This document shows, piece by piece, positions 11,151 to 23,945 of a DNA stretch of 64,000 nt. This DNA comes from Ciborinia camelliae (lineage: Eukaryota; Ascomycota; Leotiomycetes; Helotiales; Sclerotiniaceae). The stretch spans positions 1,895,795 to 1,959,794 of the forward strand of contig JANPYM010000003.1 of the NCBI GenBank assembly GCA_025890175.1. Direction: 5' to 3'. Below the pieces are notes generated by a model. It saw only the letters and a list, made by a program, of their open reading frames with translations, was not told the DNA's origin and made no database searches. Both the position numbers and the translations under genes were made by a program. Position 1 is the first letter of the stretch; every line of letters starts with the position of its first letter.

Positions 11151-12680
11151 CTATGCACCACTAATAAAATCCACACTCATCGTCTTCCCACCCCTCCATT
11201 CCCTCCCCAAAACCATCTCTATCGGCCACGCCGTCCACTCTTCCCATCCGGGCCCCAATACATCCAAAGTAGTTCTCAACAGGTTCTTCCCCTTCCCGCC
11301 CATCCACGATACATGCGATACACGATGCACACACACACAATAATACACTACCAGCAATAAAGCTTCTTTCACTTTCCTACCCATCATCGCTTCCACCTCA
11401 TCGGGTATCGAAGAAAACCAACTCATAACCACGCTTAGAGGTGAGGGTGCATTAGGGGTGCGCATGAGCCCAAAGATTCGTTTCAACAGATCGAGTGCGC
11501 GATCTAATTTCTGTCGCTGCTCGAGAGGGAGATCGCATGAAGAGGTGCTGGACCATGCGCTTGATATCGAGGAAACGTGGAGATCGTCGGTTGGGTCGAG
11601 TGGGGGGATACATTCTACTTGAAACCCGATCCATGGGTCGAATAGAACTTTGAATGGCCCGCGGGATAAATCCCCCCATGTCTTTTTTAATACAATGTAG
11701 GAACCACGGTAAAGTCGCACCCATTGAGAGTGAGGAAATGTACTTTCGCTTTCCAAATAATCTGAGCCAAAAAAGAGATGGTTAGGAAGATTTGAATCCT
11801 GCGATGTCCAGGCGAATGTGAACATTATAGTGGTAAATGCGAAGCATGCTTGATAATTTTCGGCTGTGAGATTCGAAATTGCGGATCTAAATAACTGGAG
11901 AGCGGCGGTTATATGGGTAGTCGATGCTTCATGATAGTAAGCAGCTTTAAGGGGTCGGACATGTGATAATTGCAAGGCAGCGAGAGCAAGAATTTCATGC
12001 ATGAGGAAGGGAAACTTGAAAGCTAGCTCCACGACTGTAGTTCGAAAGAGTTCTTGCCCACTAGCGAAGTCGACGAAATCGAAAACGCCATACATCGTAT
12101 AGTAATGAAGAAGCTCCATATCAAGTATGGAAAATGAATAGTCTGGTGGAGACGGAGATGGAGTAGGTGACGCGGCAGGCCTAGGACTCAACTCAACCTT
12201 TGAAGATAAGATTTCAGATGCTGGTGATTTCGACTTTGAGTCCTGCCGCATCATTGGACCGCACTGAATCTCGTGACTGTGGAGACTCTTCATTGGATGC
12301 GTATGCAGATAGGAGCATTCTGAACCGTAACTTCGACATTTTTGGCATGACGGCTTTTTCTCGTCACACTTTTTCCAATATGGTCAGCTCAAAACTAAAT
12401 TCTGGAAGTAGAAGCAAAAGCATGTGTTGGGCAGACCTGAGTGTAACACCGAAGAGTAGGTACATTGAGCGCTTTGTGTCTGCAAGAGAGCTTTTCATGC
12501 CAGAGACTGGGATGTTCAATTGGTGCAGTAATCATACATGGAGTTCTGCAATAAGAAGATGAATCCCCCTTAGACAAAGCCGATAAGAAAAAGACGTACC
12601 TTGACCTTTCTTGACTTGCATTGAAGACATCCGGTTCTGCTCTTGTGATGTGGTCTCCGTGGACGGATAACATCCATCAT
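11151..12680 (-). CDS. Zn2Cys6 transcription factor, Upc2-like C-terminal domain
   Basis: Two exons (12680-12600 and 12368-11151) encode 432 residues. Exon 1 encodes the first half of the zinc cluster (GCLQCKSRKVK) and exon 2 begins with its second half (CDEKKPSCQKCRSYGSEC). Cysteines fall at 18, 21, 28, 35, 38 and 45, the canonical C6 spacing. The 231-nt intron (GTACGT donor, CTGAC branch point, AAAAAG acceptor) sits between K27 and C28, a common position in fungal C6 genes. The C-terminal 320 residues (MELLHYYTMYGVFDF onwards, with FPFLMHEILALAALQLSH) match the fungal-specific domain of sterol-uptake-control/Upc2-like regulators. It should be a nuclear DNA-binding regulator; its targets cannot be read from the sequence. 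ATGs at 12680 and 12677 are adjacent; the first was chosen. Confidence 0.9.
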
Positions 12681-15600
12681 GCCCGGTTCTTGAAGGTTTA
12701 TGATTAAAACACTGAATCAAAATGAAAGAAACCTAAAGATAAGTATATCCTCGAATGTAGGAAGCAAAGTCTTTTCCCAATACCAAATATAATTTTACTA
12801 TTTAAAGCGTTGTATTTGTTAGGTAGAGCACGAGAAGGTTAGAGGAATGAGGTGTTGAAGCGAATCTAGAAATAGGAAGGTAGGTGAAGACAACACGAGC
12901 CACACAAAAACCTTGTTGGAATTACTTTGTACAACCGAGGTGATTATCCATTGGCTAGGATGAGTACGAGGCTGAATAAGCACTGGATCTCATGGTGATC
13001 TGCACTTCAAGAAATCGGAGATTATCAAGATTATATATATATCGGGTCCCCAATTAATTGACATGGGACTCGACATGGGACTTGACATGCCGTGACTGAA
13101 ATCTCTCGGGAGTCGGGAGTCGGGTGAAAATCTTGGAAGTAGGTACGTACTAGATAGGCACTCGACTCGGCCGGCTACAATGGCCATGGCAATGGTAAGG
13201 TCAATGGTCGGGGCAATGGATGGCAATGGTTTGCAAAATCATGCTACTCGGAGAGGCGGACTGTAGGCACTGATTTTGACGGAAGTTTGGTAAGTCTCTG
13301 TCACGACACGTGACGTGGTTCACCGTTGTTACAATATCACAAGATACCGCACTTACTAGGTAGTGTTCTGGTGGTTGTGTAAGGTATACTGTATACAAAA
13401 TACTGCAAAAGTTGAGCATGCATTGTGGTACTGTATGCATATAATGGCATTGCATGGACTTATATATATATGCGCGTTCTCAAGTCCGAGTCATACAGCA
13501 TAAGGAAGGTTCTGCTCTAGTTATTTAAGTCAAGTTGACCCATAGGCTTAAAGCTTTATACATCCTGATTCCTGATTTGAAGTTCTGTTTAGATATAGGA
13601 AGTTTATTCTTCCAGGTTCGGTCTGGTTGTGAGTAGTACTCCACCACCTACCACTCTTCGTGAACGCTTGGTATTAATATTGTCAAGTTATCATTCTCTT
13701 CATCAAATTCAAACACTCTCTATATCCACTCTGTACAGCTCCCAATATACAGATTCAATCCATGGCTCTCATTGGTATACTTTCGACTCTCCTATCTTTT
13801 ATATTAGCAACATACACTTTAAAATCCCACCACCGCTCATGAATCCTTTCTTCTTGGGGCTGGACCTTCAGACGACATGTCTGATTAGTGTCTGTAGTGT
13901 ATCATCTTTTCAGCGTGAATTCCATGTGCAAATGTAAGTATCTGACAAATGGAACCCTGGGTATATTATCAAACAAGTGTTCTGAAGCTATCTGAGGCTG
14001 GAGATTGAAATTGCAACAATTCAAAAACAATTGACACCGGTCAATCTTGAATCCCATAACTAGACCAAAGGGGTTCTTTGATTGCGAAAGATCTTTCATA
14101 GGGTGTCGGTATCTTTTCCTTTTTGGGCATTCCACAGAATGCAAGAATTTGAAATTTACATCGGGAGCATTCAAAAATCGGGAGTAATCTGCGGGCATGA
14201 ATTGAACTCACCTGTAAATTATCACTCGTGGAACTCTCCACGTGTGATAATGCATGCACATACTATCGGTCTTTCTTTTTGGATTCGAAGTTTGATGTAG
14301 GCCCTTTGAGTGGAATCATATATTGGCTTCGTTCCTTAAATGTACATTTTTCCTTCTAAGTTAAAGTCGAAGTGGGGTCAAGAGAAAAGCACTTCTTGTT
14401 GCTGTCTGTCCTCCAGTTTTTCTTGGTGGGTTTCTTTTGATTTTCTTCTACCTGTCTTACTAAGCTCGAAAGCAAGTTCAAGTACTTACCGGATCTTCAT
14501 ATCCTCATCCTCAATATGCACACCTCGGGTAATTTCCTCTCCTACCTCATCATCAGCCTCCCGCTCTTCCAATAAACAACCGTTGCGCATCGCTCTGGCT
14601 CCTCTTCCCAAGAACCCCTCACATCCCTTTAATCAATTATTCCGCCCGGAGAAAAACGTCTTTCTCACTCCGCCACATTCCTCAGTTCCGATACTTAAGG
14701 TGCATTGGAACCCCATCCAACAGCACAATTAGCAGATTTCTGTGAGAGGAGCGTAGAGAAGGTAGCATTGCACCCGAAGAATGTGGAAGGGTAGGTGTGG
14801 GTAATAGATTTCAGCGGAGGCTGCCGGTGTGATGGGCAGAGTAGAGATGGAAGTGAGAGATTCTGGGTATACTTCCCCGTTGAAATTGTAGCAGGAGGCT
14901 TCCTCGTCTCATGCGGTTGAGAAGTCCAAAATGAATAAACTCCACGATAAGAAAAGAAGAGGAATATCAACAGGTAGAAATCACGGAGTCTTGGATCCTC
15001 CACGCACAAGGATGTGAGAAAAATTTGAGATAAATGGGGTACTTGAGACGTGCGAGGAAGGAATTTAAAGAATGTGGTGGATTGGCGTCGGTGGGGAGGA
15101 TTGGAGGGATTTAAGGGGAAGGTTTGGTGGTGGAGGGGTAAAACTTTTGAGAGGAGTTGGAGGGGATGTTTGGGGATGTGGATGGGAATGATGATGATTG
15201 ACTTTGAACTTGAAAATGCTGAATCCCCACAGAGAAATACCATCGAAATGTTAACGAGTGATTATACCCGCGGGTAAAAGTTTGGTGGGTAGGAATCCGA
15301 ATGGCCAGACTGAATATCGTCATGAATTCAAATCAAGTTGAACATTGATTGTATATGGCAGGAAGCGCTTTCAACACATTTTATGAAAGACAAATCATAT
15401 ATAAAAAACCTCCGCTTAAAATGAAGAGTGATGCTCGCACAAGACCGAGCACTAAGATAATGGTCCTGTATATAGCTTTGATTTCAGAAAGAGCCAGGAT
15501 CATTGCGATAAATCCTACCATCCTCACATCTCTTTGAGCGATTCCTTGCGTGCGGGTCCCCTCCAACCCCAAGATAAATTCCGCAGCCCTGGGAAGAAAT

Positions 15601-16510
15601 TCAACAATACATACCACCACCTCTTCCTAGGATATGTTTTCTCGCTCAGACTATGCGATTCACGAAGCGATTACAACTCTCAAAAATAACCCCAACTTCT
15701 TGCTTCCAAATTCAACATTGCATACCCAGGTAGGTAGGTACCTACTAGGTACAGATAAAATGACACACTCGATAAGTGCACATGTCCAACCCGTCCCTCC
15801 CGAGTTTTTTCGAACTAGTGACCGGATAGAAGACGGTAGTGCGGGTGCGGGTGCGGGTGGTACCTAGCACAGTGCTTGATTCCAAATACCAGAACGGCAC
15901 GTGCGATCAACCGGATTTATAAACTTCTACAAGAACCATTCCTAGACCACATCACGCTCATCGTGCCAAAGATTGGAAGGATGGGAAATTTTATGTTTGA
16001 TGGTTTTCCAAGTTGGTGAGCCCTGGTGGTTTGGGTTCGAGAGCTTTGAATGTCAAAGCAGTTGTTATTGATGAAGATTTGGTTGCGAGGTTCGAGGTTG
16101 GAGGTTGGAACTTGAATATCTCTCTTGGTGTTGCTTGTTTGTTGTTCTATCATCGCTCTTGGTGAAATGGGATGGGGAAATGGAGCTTGGTGTTTTTCAT
16201 ACCTATAGAGCTCTCAATGAGGGAGGAGCTGCTCAAAACTAGGTTTGTTGTGTGGTAAATAATATATAGCATAGCTATATATCTATCCGTTATATATACC
16301 CCGTAAGATTGATTTCCTCTTCCTATATACTATCCCCCTACTCACACATCATATACTATCTCATCGCTCTCTCACCTACCCTACCTAGAAATTTAAGGAT
16401 TGCTTTTGCTTATAGTTCAACTTCTACAGCTATTAACCCAATAATTACTTTTCCTTCCTCTACCATCATCACCTATTTCTCTTTTGCCAGCACAAACCCT
16501 CACATTCAAA
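12681..16510. other. Gene-poor intergenic region
   Basis: These 3.8 kb lie between the regulator and the hydrolase. Features noted are a triple GACATGGGACT-type short tandem near 13065, TATATATA tracts (13032, 13463, 16260-16300), TAGG runs (15731) and a long purine-rich plus strand at 15050-15190. Open frames here lack codon structure or homology. A TATATATA sequence at 16292-16299 lies about 215 bp before the hydrolase ATG and may be its TATA region. Confidence 0.45.
15381..15620 (-). CDS. Small hydrophobic ORF, possible membrane protein
   Basis: An unspliced frame of 79 codons on the minus strand encodes a strikingly hydrophobic product. An N-terminal segment (VVCIVEFLPRAAEFILG) is followed by two potential membrane helices (VRMVGFIAMILALSEI and TIILVLGLVRASLFILSGGF). 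No homolog is recognised and no introns or conserved signatures are seen. It may be a small two- or three-pass membrane protein, a relic of a larger gene, or chance. A low score reflects the absence of any independent support. Confidence 0.22.
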   Translation of the reverse strand: MVVCIVEFLPRAAEFILGLEGTRTQGIAQRDVRMVGFIAMILALSEIKAIYRTIILVLGLVRASLFILSGGFLYMICLS

Positions 16511-17822
16511 ATGGGGTTCAATAAGAAAACTTACACACCTATCATTGGGACACTGTCTCTTCTCGCAGCGACAGCGACAGCCAAAACCTGCATCAATGCC
16601 AGCGTTCCCGTTACCATATCTGCCCGCCAAGCCGTGTTCAATATCGAAATCCCAACGACCAACGTCACCACGACTGATTTCTTCTTAAATGTGACGCAGC
16701 AAGGAAGAAACTTCACGGATATAGCGTTGGCGGGATATCAGACTACGGCTGGTACTTATAATATCAGCACTATGTATTGTAAACCCGATGACGATTATTC
16801 GACCAATCCAACGATACAAGTATGGCTTCTCCTTTGTTTCGCTTCCCTCGCGAGAGTCATCTTATCATTGTCATTGAACCTATGAGACTAACTACCAATC
16901 CCAGGTCCTAACCCACGGTATCGGCTTCGATAAAACGTACTGGGACCTCCCCTACAACAATTTCAACTACTCCTACATCGACATTGCCGTCTCCGATTAC
17001 TCCTATCACACCCTCTCCTTCGATCGTCTGGGAACCGGCAAATCATCTCACGGCGACCCATTAAATGAAATCCAATCTTATATCGAAGTGGCTGCCACGG
17101 CGGCATTGACAAAAATGCTCCGCAACGGTACATTCCCCTCGGCCGCAGGCAAATCCTACAACCGCGTCGTTCATATCGGGCACTCATTTGGAAGTGCTCA
17201 AACATATGCTTTAGCGAATTTGTATCCCAACATCAGCGACGGGATTGTCTTGACCGGCTTCACGATGAAAAGTTCATTCCTGGGATATTTTGCCGCCGGG
17301 GGAAATTTCCAACAGGCGCAGGAGAACCAACCCGCGCGATTCGCAAATCGTACCATGACGAATATACGGGGGACGAATCTATCGCTACAGGGCCCGGAAG
17401 CGGTGCCGGCGGGTTATATGGTTTCGTCGGATGCGGCGGCGAATAAATATCTCTTCCTCAAGCCGAACTTCTACGATCCGTCCATCCTCACATATGCCGA
17501 AAGTACCAAGCAAACCGTTACACAGGGGGAACTTTTGTCATTAGGTTCCCTGGTTGCGTCGAATGCTTTTGCAGGACCGGTGATGGTCATAACTGGGGAT
17601 TATGATTTGCCATATTGCGGATTGGATTGTCGTGCGACGGGAAGGGTTGAAGCTTCCATGGCTGCAATGGTATCCTCGAACTTTCCAAATGTTGGCCCGG
17701 GGGATTTCGAGTCGTATATCCAGCCCAATACTGGACATGGAATTAATATGCATTATAATGCGACGGCGGCGTATAGGGTTTGGTTGGATTGGTTGGGAGG
17801 AAAGGGGTTGGCGAGTTTGTGA
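16511..17822 (+). CDS. Secreted alpha/beta hydrolase
   Basis: Two exons (16511-16819, 16905-17822) with an 85-nt intron (GTATGG...CTAAC...CCCAG) encode 408 residues. The ATG at 16511 gives a clear secretion signal (MGFNKKTYTP then a hydrophobic stretch to ATATA). An upstream in-frame ATG at 16484 would spoil the signal peptide. The fold signatures are in order: HGIGFDKTYWD (oxyanion/loop region, start of exon 2), SFDRLGTGKS, nucleophile elbow GHSFGS with Ser197, acid in GDYD (Asp335 or Asp337) and His381 in NTGHGI. Many N-x-S/T sequons fit an extracellular glycoprotein. The substrate cannot be told; fungal homologs are usually annotated simply as alpha/beta hydrolases. The single-exon remainder and intact triad argue for a functional gene. 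Confidence 0.88.
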
Positions 17823-18490
17823 GGGGATGTGGAGGAGCAGTCATGTATTAAAGAGCAGACGGAGTGAACCCAATGATATGGAGATGTGTGGGAAGTATAT
17901 CTTGAATTTCTCCACTCACTGTTGATACACAAAACATTAAACCTCTGTTGTTTCCAACTGGCAATAAAATAATAAGAAAAGGTGACGAGAAGAGCCAAAG
18001 TATATTTCCAAGACTTCCTCTCCTATCTTGAAAATGTATTCTATATCGAATCCACCGATGCCACCATGAAATAATACAGACAAACAGCGCGAGGGAAACT
18101 TTTCACCCGTACGACAGCGAAAATAACCAAATGCCCTAGGCGAAATCTAGTTGATAGGTAGGTAGGAATATGAAGAAAGGAAGAAAGAAAGAGAGAAAAT
18201 ATATCCAATATCCTTACTATACACCTTCAAAATACAGCAACGTAGCGTACTCATCGCCAACATAATAAAGCCAATAAAATCCCCCCCAAAAATACAACAC
18301 TCCCACTCCCACTCCCCCGCGTACCCACCAACCCCCGCGTCCAACTAACAACTAACAACTAACCGTACCCCCATCTTCACACACTCCTTCCCCCTGACTA
18401 GCTGAACCCTCTCCCCCCGTCTCACCCCAAAATCAATCTTCCAAATTCTCATCTCCCAATAATTAACTCACCCCAACTCACCTCACCCGA

Positions 18491-18587
18491 CTTCCCTTCC
18501 CTTCCCTTCCCTTCCCTTCCCTTCCCTTCCCTTCCCTTCCCTTCCCTTCCCTTCCCTTCCCTTCCCTTCCCTTCCCTTCCCTTCCCT
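18491..18587. repeat. (CTTCC)n microsatellite
   Basis: About 19 perfect tandem copies of the pentamer CTTCC occupy 97 bp. The perfect repetition suggests a young, probably length-variable locus. The apparent Gly/Arg/Lys/Glu repeat proteins on the minus strand are only translations of this array. Confidence 0.97.
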
Positions 18588-19433
18588 CCGCGGCTCGCTC
18601 TCCCTCCAAAATAAAAACACACCAACACACCAACACAGAACACACCAGAGACCCGTCTCCAAGCTTAAATAAATTCACAATGCATGTTATATATATTTCC
18701 TGGGGTCGTATGCATATGACCCTTCTCAAAACCCTACCTCGTCGACTATAGGCTATGCCCGAACGCATGGCATGGCATGGCGCGGTGAAGTTATGTATGT
18801 ATGTATGTATGTATCTCCCGCCTGGGGGGAGGAAGAATATCTGGGAATTTCCCGACCCGATTCTTGAATTTTTTATGGTTATCTTAGTACAGTAGGTAGG
18901 TAGGTATTATTAGATTGGAGTTGAGAGTAGGTCGGTAGGTAGGGTAGGGTAGGGTAGATACTGCATGGGTATGTAGATATGTATGTACTGCATATTAGGT
19001 AGGTAGGTAGGCAGATAAATATATTAAAACAAAAGATCACATTCACATTCCCATTCACATCAAAAGATCCCCGTCAAAGAAATCAGAAATCAGAAGTTAG
19101 GAAAGATTTTTCCTTTTCTTCCCTTTTTCTGAAAATTCCATGGGTGTCAAGAGATCTGATCAGCAGTTGATTGATAATACTATACCGATAATACCGATAA
19201 TATTGTATCGATCGTAGAATTCAGGTTTAGAGTGGAAATTTAAGTTAATATTCGGAGTTGATAATCTCGATGTAGGTAGGCAGGTAAGTTTGAAAATTAA
19301 GCTACCGTACTGTATCTATATAGTCCAGTATATTGGGACATGTAAAGAGACATTCTAGGTTAATACCTACCTACCTAGTTACCTATAAACTTATCACGCC
19401 CGTTTTCTTACCTACCTAGGTAGGTACCTATAG

Positions 19434-19655
19434 TATCTAGAGAGCTGGCAACTATACCTCTTAGACAATAGTAGTCTAGTATGTCAAAAGTACTTATTAA
19501 CTATAATAATATCAATAAGTAGGTACCTACCTACCTAGGTACCTAGGTATCTAGAGATCTGGCAACTATACCTCTTAGACAATAGTAGCCTAGTAGGTAG
19601 GTATACCAGAAGTACTTATTAACTATAATGATATCAATAAGTAGGTACCTATCTA
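19434..19655. repeat. Tandem duplication, ~114-bp unit
   Basis: Two adjacent copies begin at 19434 and 19548 with TATCTAGAGA. They share CTGGCAACTATACCTCTTAG, ACAATAGTAG, AGTACTTATTAACTATAAT and ATATCAATAAGTAGGTACCT. Copy 2 has a few substitutions and an 8-nt expansion made of GGTA units, so the offset grows from 114 to 122. Both copies are bordered by CCTA/TAGG runs. Confidence 0.92.
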
Positions 19656-21843
19656 TCTACCTACCTACCTATCTACCAACCGAGATATCAATCTCGCCCC
19701 GATGTCTAGAACCATGGTGGCTTGATTAGCTTGATTAGACAGGCCGTTCACTCACACCTAGGTAGGTAGTTTTCCCTTTTGACTCTCGAGGCTTTGGAGG
19801 CTTTGAGATTAGAGATGGATTCGAGATGGGAGATGGGAGATTTATTAAATAACCCGTACCTGCCTTTGTGGAAGTGGGTGGCACATGTTGTCGCGAATCA
19901 CGGCACGGTACGGTATTAATAGGTATTGTATTGTATTATTTTTATTTCTTCGAGTTTGGATTTGATTTGATTTTGTGATTTTGTGATTTTGTGAACTTGT
20001 GAACTTGTACAGCAAACCCATGGATGGATGGATCTGTTGTGATGGTGATGGTGATGATATGCTAATAATGCTAAGGTACCTATGCATAGGAATGGTAGGT
20101 ATTTACTTTACTGTACTGTAAGTCTGTACTGTACTGTACTCAGAGCAGTAACACGCACGAGAAAACGTCGCGATAATATCGGCATATGGGTCCATCCATC
20201 CATCCATCAGTTTGAGAATTTCTTGGGGGTTTCGATTTCGATTTTGGGTTTTGAGTATGGGTTTTGAGTATGGATATGGATATGAATATGGGTATGGATA
20301 TGGATCGTTTCTTTTTAAAGTTTTCCGTCAAAACTTTTCAAGTTCATATATATGGTGTATGTATGCGAGATGCAGATAATAATAATCGTTACTCACTTAC
20401 TCACTCACTCACTTACTCACGAGCGGGTGGGACCGTGGAAGGAAGGAAATTGATGAGAACTCAAGCCTCGAGAAGAAATGAGAAGACAAGGCACGAAGTA
20501 CCCAGGGAGAAAATCATGGAAACTTTTTTTCATGCATGATGCATGGAGGGAGGAGCCCTTCCTCAGCCCATGCATGCACCGTACCGCACGTACGGAGTAC
20601 AGCACTGCTGCTGCACTGCACAGGCTGCCAAAATGACCCCGCGGATGAGAAGAATCTGGAACGGAAAAGATAGGATAGGATAGAGAAGCGAAGCGAGGAG
20701 ATTGGGTTGGGTTGATGCGTAGATTCAAGATTGTGATGGAGAATGGATTTCCCCGGAACTGGAGCTAAAATCAAGCAAGCAAGCAAGCAAGCACGAGAGA
20801 GGAAAAATTGAGATATATCAAATATGCATGTGTGCATGCATGCGTGCGTGAGTGAGCTTTGGTTTTGGCATTATTGCTACAGTACGGTACGGTACTAGGT
20901 AGGTAGGTAGGTACAGTAGTTCTGAGCCCATGTTGGGCTGAGGCGTGGAAGGTTAATTTAGTTTTGGATGTGCGTCTAGAAACTTATTAGAAAGATGGGA
21001 TGGTGGTTGTAGATGTTGATGTCGAAATAGATATTGGAAGTACGAAGTACCTATATCGATTCCGATAGGGAAATTTGGAAAAAGAAGGGAGTTTATTGGG
21101 ATGTAGGTATGATAATTGTTATGGTCACTTATACTTCATAGCTAATAATACATAATACCTATTACCTACATAGGTACCTATGTATTAACTCGGGTCTATA
21201 CGAGTATTTCCTCTCATCTAACAAATCGATACAGACTACAAGAGGTCTGGTCTGTGCCTCGGGGCATTGCAGACATTATATTAGTCTGAGAGAAAAGAGC
21301 CGTTTCGTTGCTCATCCATCGTACCACCCGTACTCGCTTTTATACCAACAATTCCTGTACTGTGTAGGCTATAGCCATCATCCATCATACGAACGCAAGG
21401 CATACTTCAAGACTCGAAATAGAAATAGAAATAGAAATAGAACAATAGACCGAAATCGATGTTAGATATACAATTAGATTTTGAGAAACTCATATCTAAT
21501 GTGAGAAGCAACAGTGAGGCACCGATCATCATGGTTGGTTGCAATACCTAGACTCTACAATAAGCGATATGGGATAAGAAAGAAGACCCTGAAGACTGAA
21601 GAATATTGAAAGATTTGAAAGTGGCTCTACTTCCCTCTACCTATTCTCTATCTCTAGGTATCTATCTCTGTAACCACATCGGGAGTGATACCGAAAATCA
21701 ATATATTATATCTTTACCGGAAGCTTGCTGATATGTAACTCTGCGGCGTACAAGATAACCTTAACAAGCGAACACGACTTTTGGGTACGAAGTGTGCATA
21801 CCTAGGTACCCTACCTACGCATAGGTAGGGTCGTACTGGAGGT

Positions 21844-21886
21844 ACATACCTACATACATACATACATACATACATACCTACATACG
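21844..21886. repeat. (CATA)n/(CCTA) tetranucleotide array
   Basis: A run of CATA units with interspersed ACCTA units. It belongs to the general microsatellite content of this gene-free region. Confidence 0.85.
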
Positions 21887-23945
21887 AGGAAAACTTCCCC
21901 TTCCACGAGAAAATCATACTCGAGTAATGAATGGGTTGACAATAAACGTTCGATGAACTACTAGATGGGTAGGTAGGTATTTGGGGTAGTTGGAATAGGT
22001 ATCTAATAACATGATTGATTCTTCTGAATACCTACCTAGTATTATACCATAGTAATCCCACATCAAAATCTACCTGGTGAAAATTTACCCAGTCACCAAG
22101 CGTTCTTTCTACTTTTTCCTACCGTACCTACCTCCCTGGGAGGTAATTGAAGATCACCCAATTTCAACCGATTGATAGGAACATCGATATCAAAGAGATC
22201 CAAAAAGCGCATCACGTATCGATATGTTCACGCAATAATCTAATCATCTCTACTCCGTACAGAGCAAGCTGGAGTACCTAGATATATTATCCAAGCTTTT
22301 CTCCTCGACCCTTCCATTTCTTTTACAAGGATTAATTAGGGGTAAAGACTGTGATTTTTGGGCGGGTCAAAGTGTAACATACCTACCTGCCTAGGTAGTT
22401 TGTTTGATCCTAGAAAAATCATCCGGTAATATTAATATTTACGGAGGACGTACTACGGAGAAGTTCGATGTAGTGTACAGTAGTTGGATCATCTAGGAAC
22501 AGGAAGGGATCAACTCGTTTTTTTTTTTTTTGATAATAATGGATAAGACCGGGGGAGGGGGGTGTCGAAATATGGATTCTGGATGGACGTTGAAGAAGTA
22601 TGTATGGAGGTATATAATACTGTAGAACTGTTCATAGGTATTGTTGGGTTATTTTGGTGGATGAGTATGTATGAAGTTTATTAGGTATCCTATGGAGCGA
22701 GTGGCAAGTCGGTTTTAGTTTTAGACTAGTTTAGTTGAAGTGAATGAAGTTTGACGTTTGGAGTTTGAAGTTTGAAGTTTTGAGGTTTGACGTTTGAAGT
22801 GATGGATAGGTATTTAGATAGAGTGGGTGGCAGTGGCACTGACTGGTATGGGTGATAGATAGAGTGGCAGTGGCACTAGTTACTAGGGTAGCTATGGGTA
22901 TGGATGGATGCTAAAATAGTGGCTTAACTTGGTTGCTAGGTAAGGTGAGACCAGATCAAGCTATGCCCAGGTGAAGAGAAAGAAAAAAGAAAAGAGAAAA
23001 GAAAAAAAAAGAATTTCAACCTTTTTAATAATATTATTATTACTATTACTATCATTATATTGATTGGTACAAATTTATAAACCCATCTAACTTTCCTTTC
23101 CTCCACAATACGCTTATTATTACGGAATTAGTATCCATTTATCTAGTATCTATCGCGACATAAAATTGGAGTACACACTTGGGCAGTAGACTACTGTAGG
23201 AGCTTTCACTCCCCTCTCTCTCTTTACATACCTACCTCCTCAAGTTCTCAACTCATCTTTCTCTTCTTTTTGAATACTGGGTACGGATCCATACAATCAA
23301 TACAATATCTTAATTAAAACCATCAATCGATCATTTGTTGTAATAATCCATTCGTTGTTTTGTTCCATCCATACGAAATAATATCTACCATCCGATCTTT
23401 AATTGTTTTTGTTTTTGTTTTTGGGCGGGAAATTTGTTTGTTATCGTCCTCCCTCAACTAGAATCACAACATCACATCACAACATCACAATCCATAAAAT
23501 TGCTGCAGCTAGAGTATGATGAGCAACACCCGAGAGGAAGAAGAATCACAAGCCTGAAATATTTCAACCATTCATTCCAATCATTCATCCACTGAATCAG
23601 ATAATTCGATAATTCACAACCATCTTTCAAAAAGAAATCATCAATCGATTGTCACAAGTTGTATTCCAAAATAATCATTTGTCGGCATTTGTTAGAGAAA
23701 AGAGCTTCTTCAAAACATCAATTCGAAGATCTTTCAAAAATAGAATATCATTCGTTCTTACCTTGTTTCAAAAAAAGAGTACACAATCGCGGATAGAGCT
23801 TCTCCGAACCTACCTGTTTAAAGAAACCTTCACATTAAACCTCAACGACCATTCCTCTCTTCGAGCATCGAGCATCGATATACAAGTATCTCGAATAGAC
23901 AACCCGTTCTCAACCCAAGAGAAAGGGCATCAAGTCAATCTCACC

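Larger units (their letters stand above)
17823..23945. other. 6.1-kb gene-free, satellite-rich region
   Basis: No ORF with protein-like structure was found over 6.1 kb. The sequence is dominated by TAGG/CCTA runs (18895, 19000, 19270, 19360-19680, 20895, 21970), CTTCC, CATA, TATG and CAAG arrays, and GTACGGAGTAC-type palindromes (20591). A ~114-bp tandem duplication and poly-T/A tracts (22520, 22980) are also present. CT-rich sequence and a long leader (about 23200-23945) precede the next gene, so part of the region is likely 5' UTR and regulatory DNA. Confidence 0.55.

Noticed and set aside
14695..15243. 182-codon minus-strand ORF
   Set aside because: Low-complexity His/Pro/Ser composition mirrors a purine-rich opposite strand; no domain, signal or splice logic.
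18449..18768. Two minus-strand ORFs of Gly-Arg-Glu-Gly-Lys repeats
   Set aside because: They are translations of the CTTCC microsatellite.
23649..23945. N-terminal extension of the 202-aa membrane protein
   Set aside because: It starts only at a TTG, has no in-frame ATG, and its composition is unlike the downstream protein; treated as leader.
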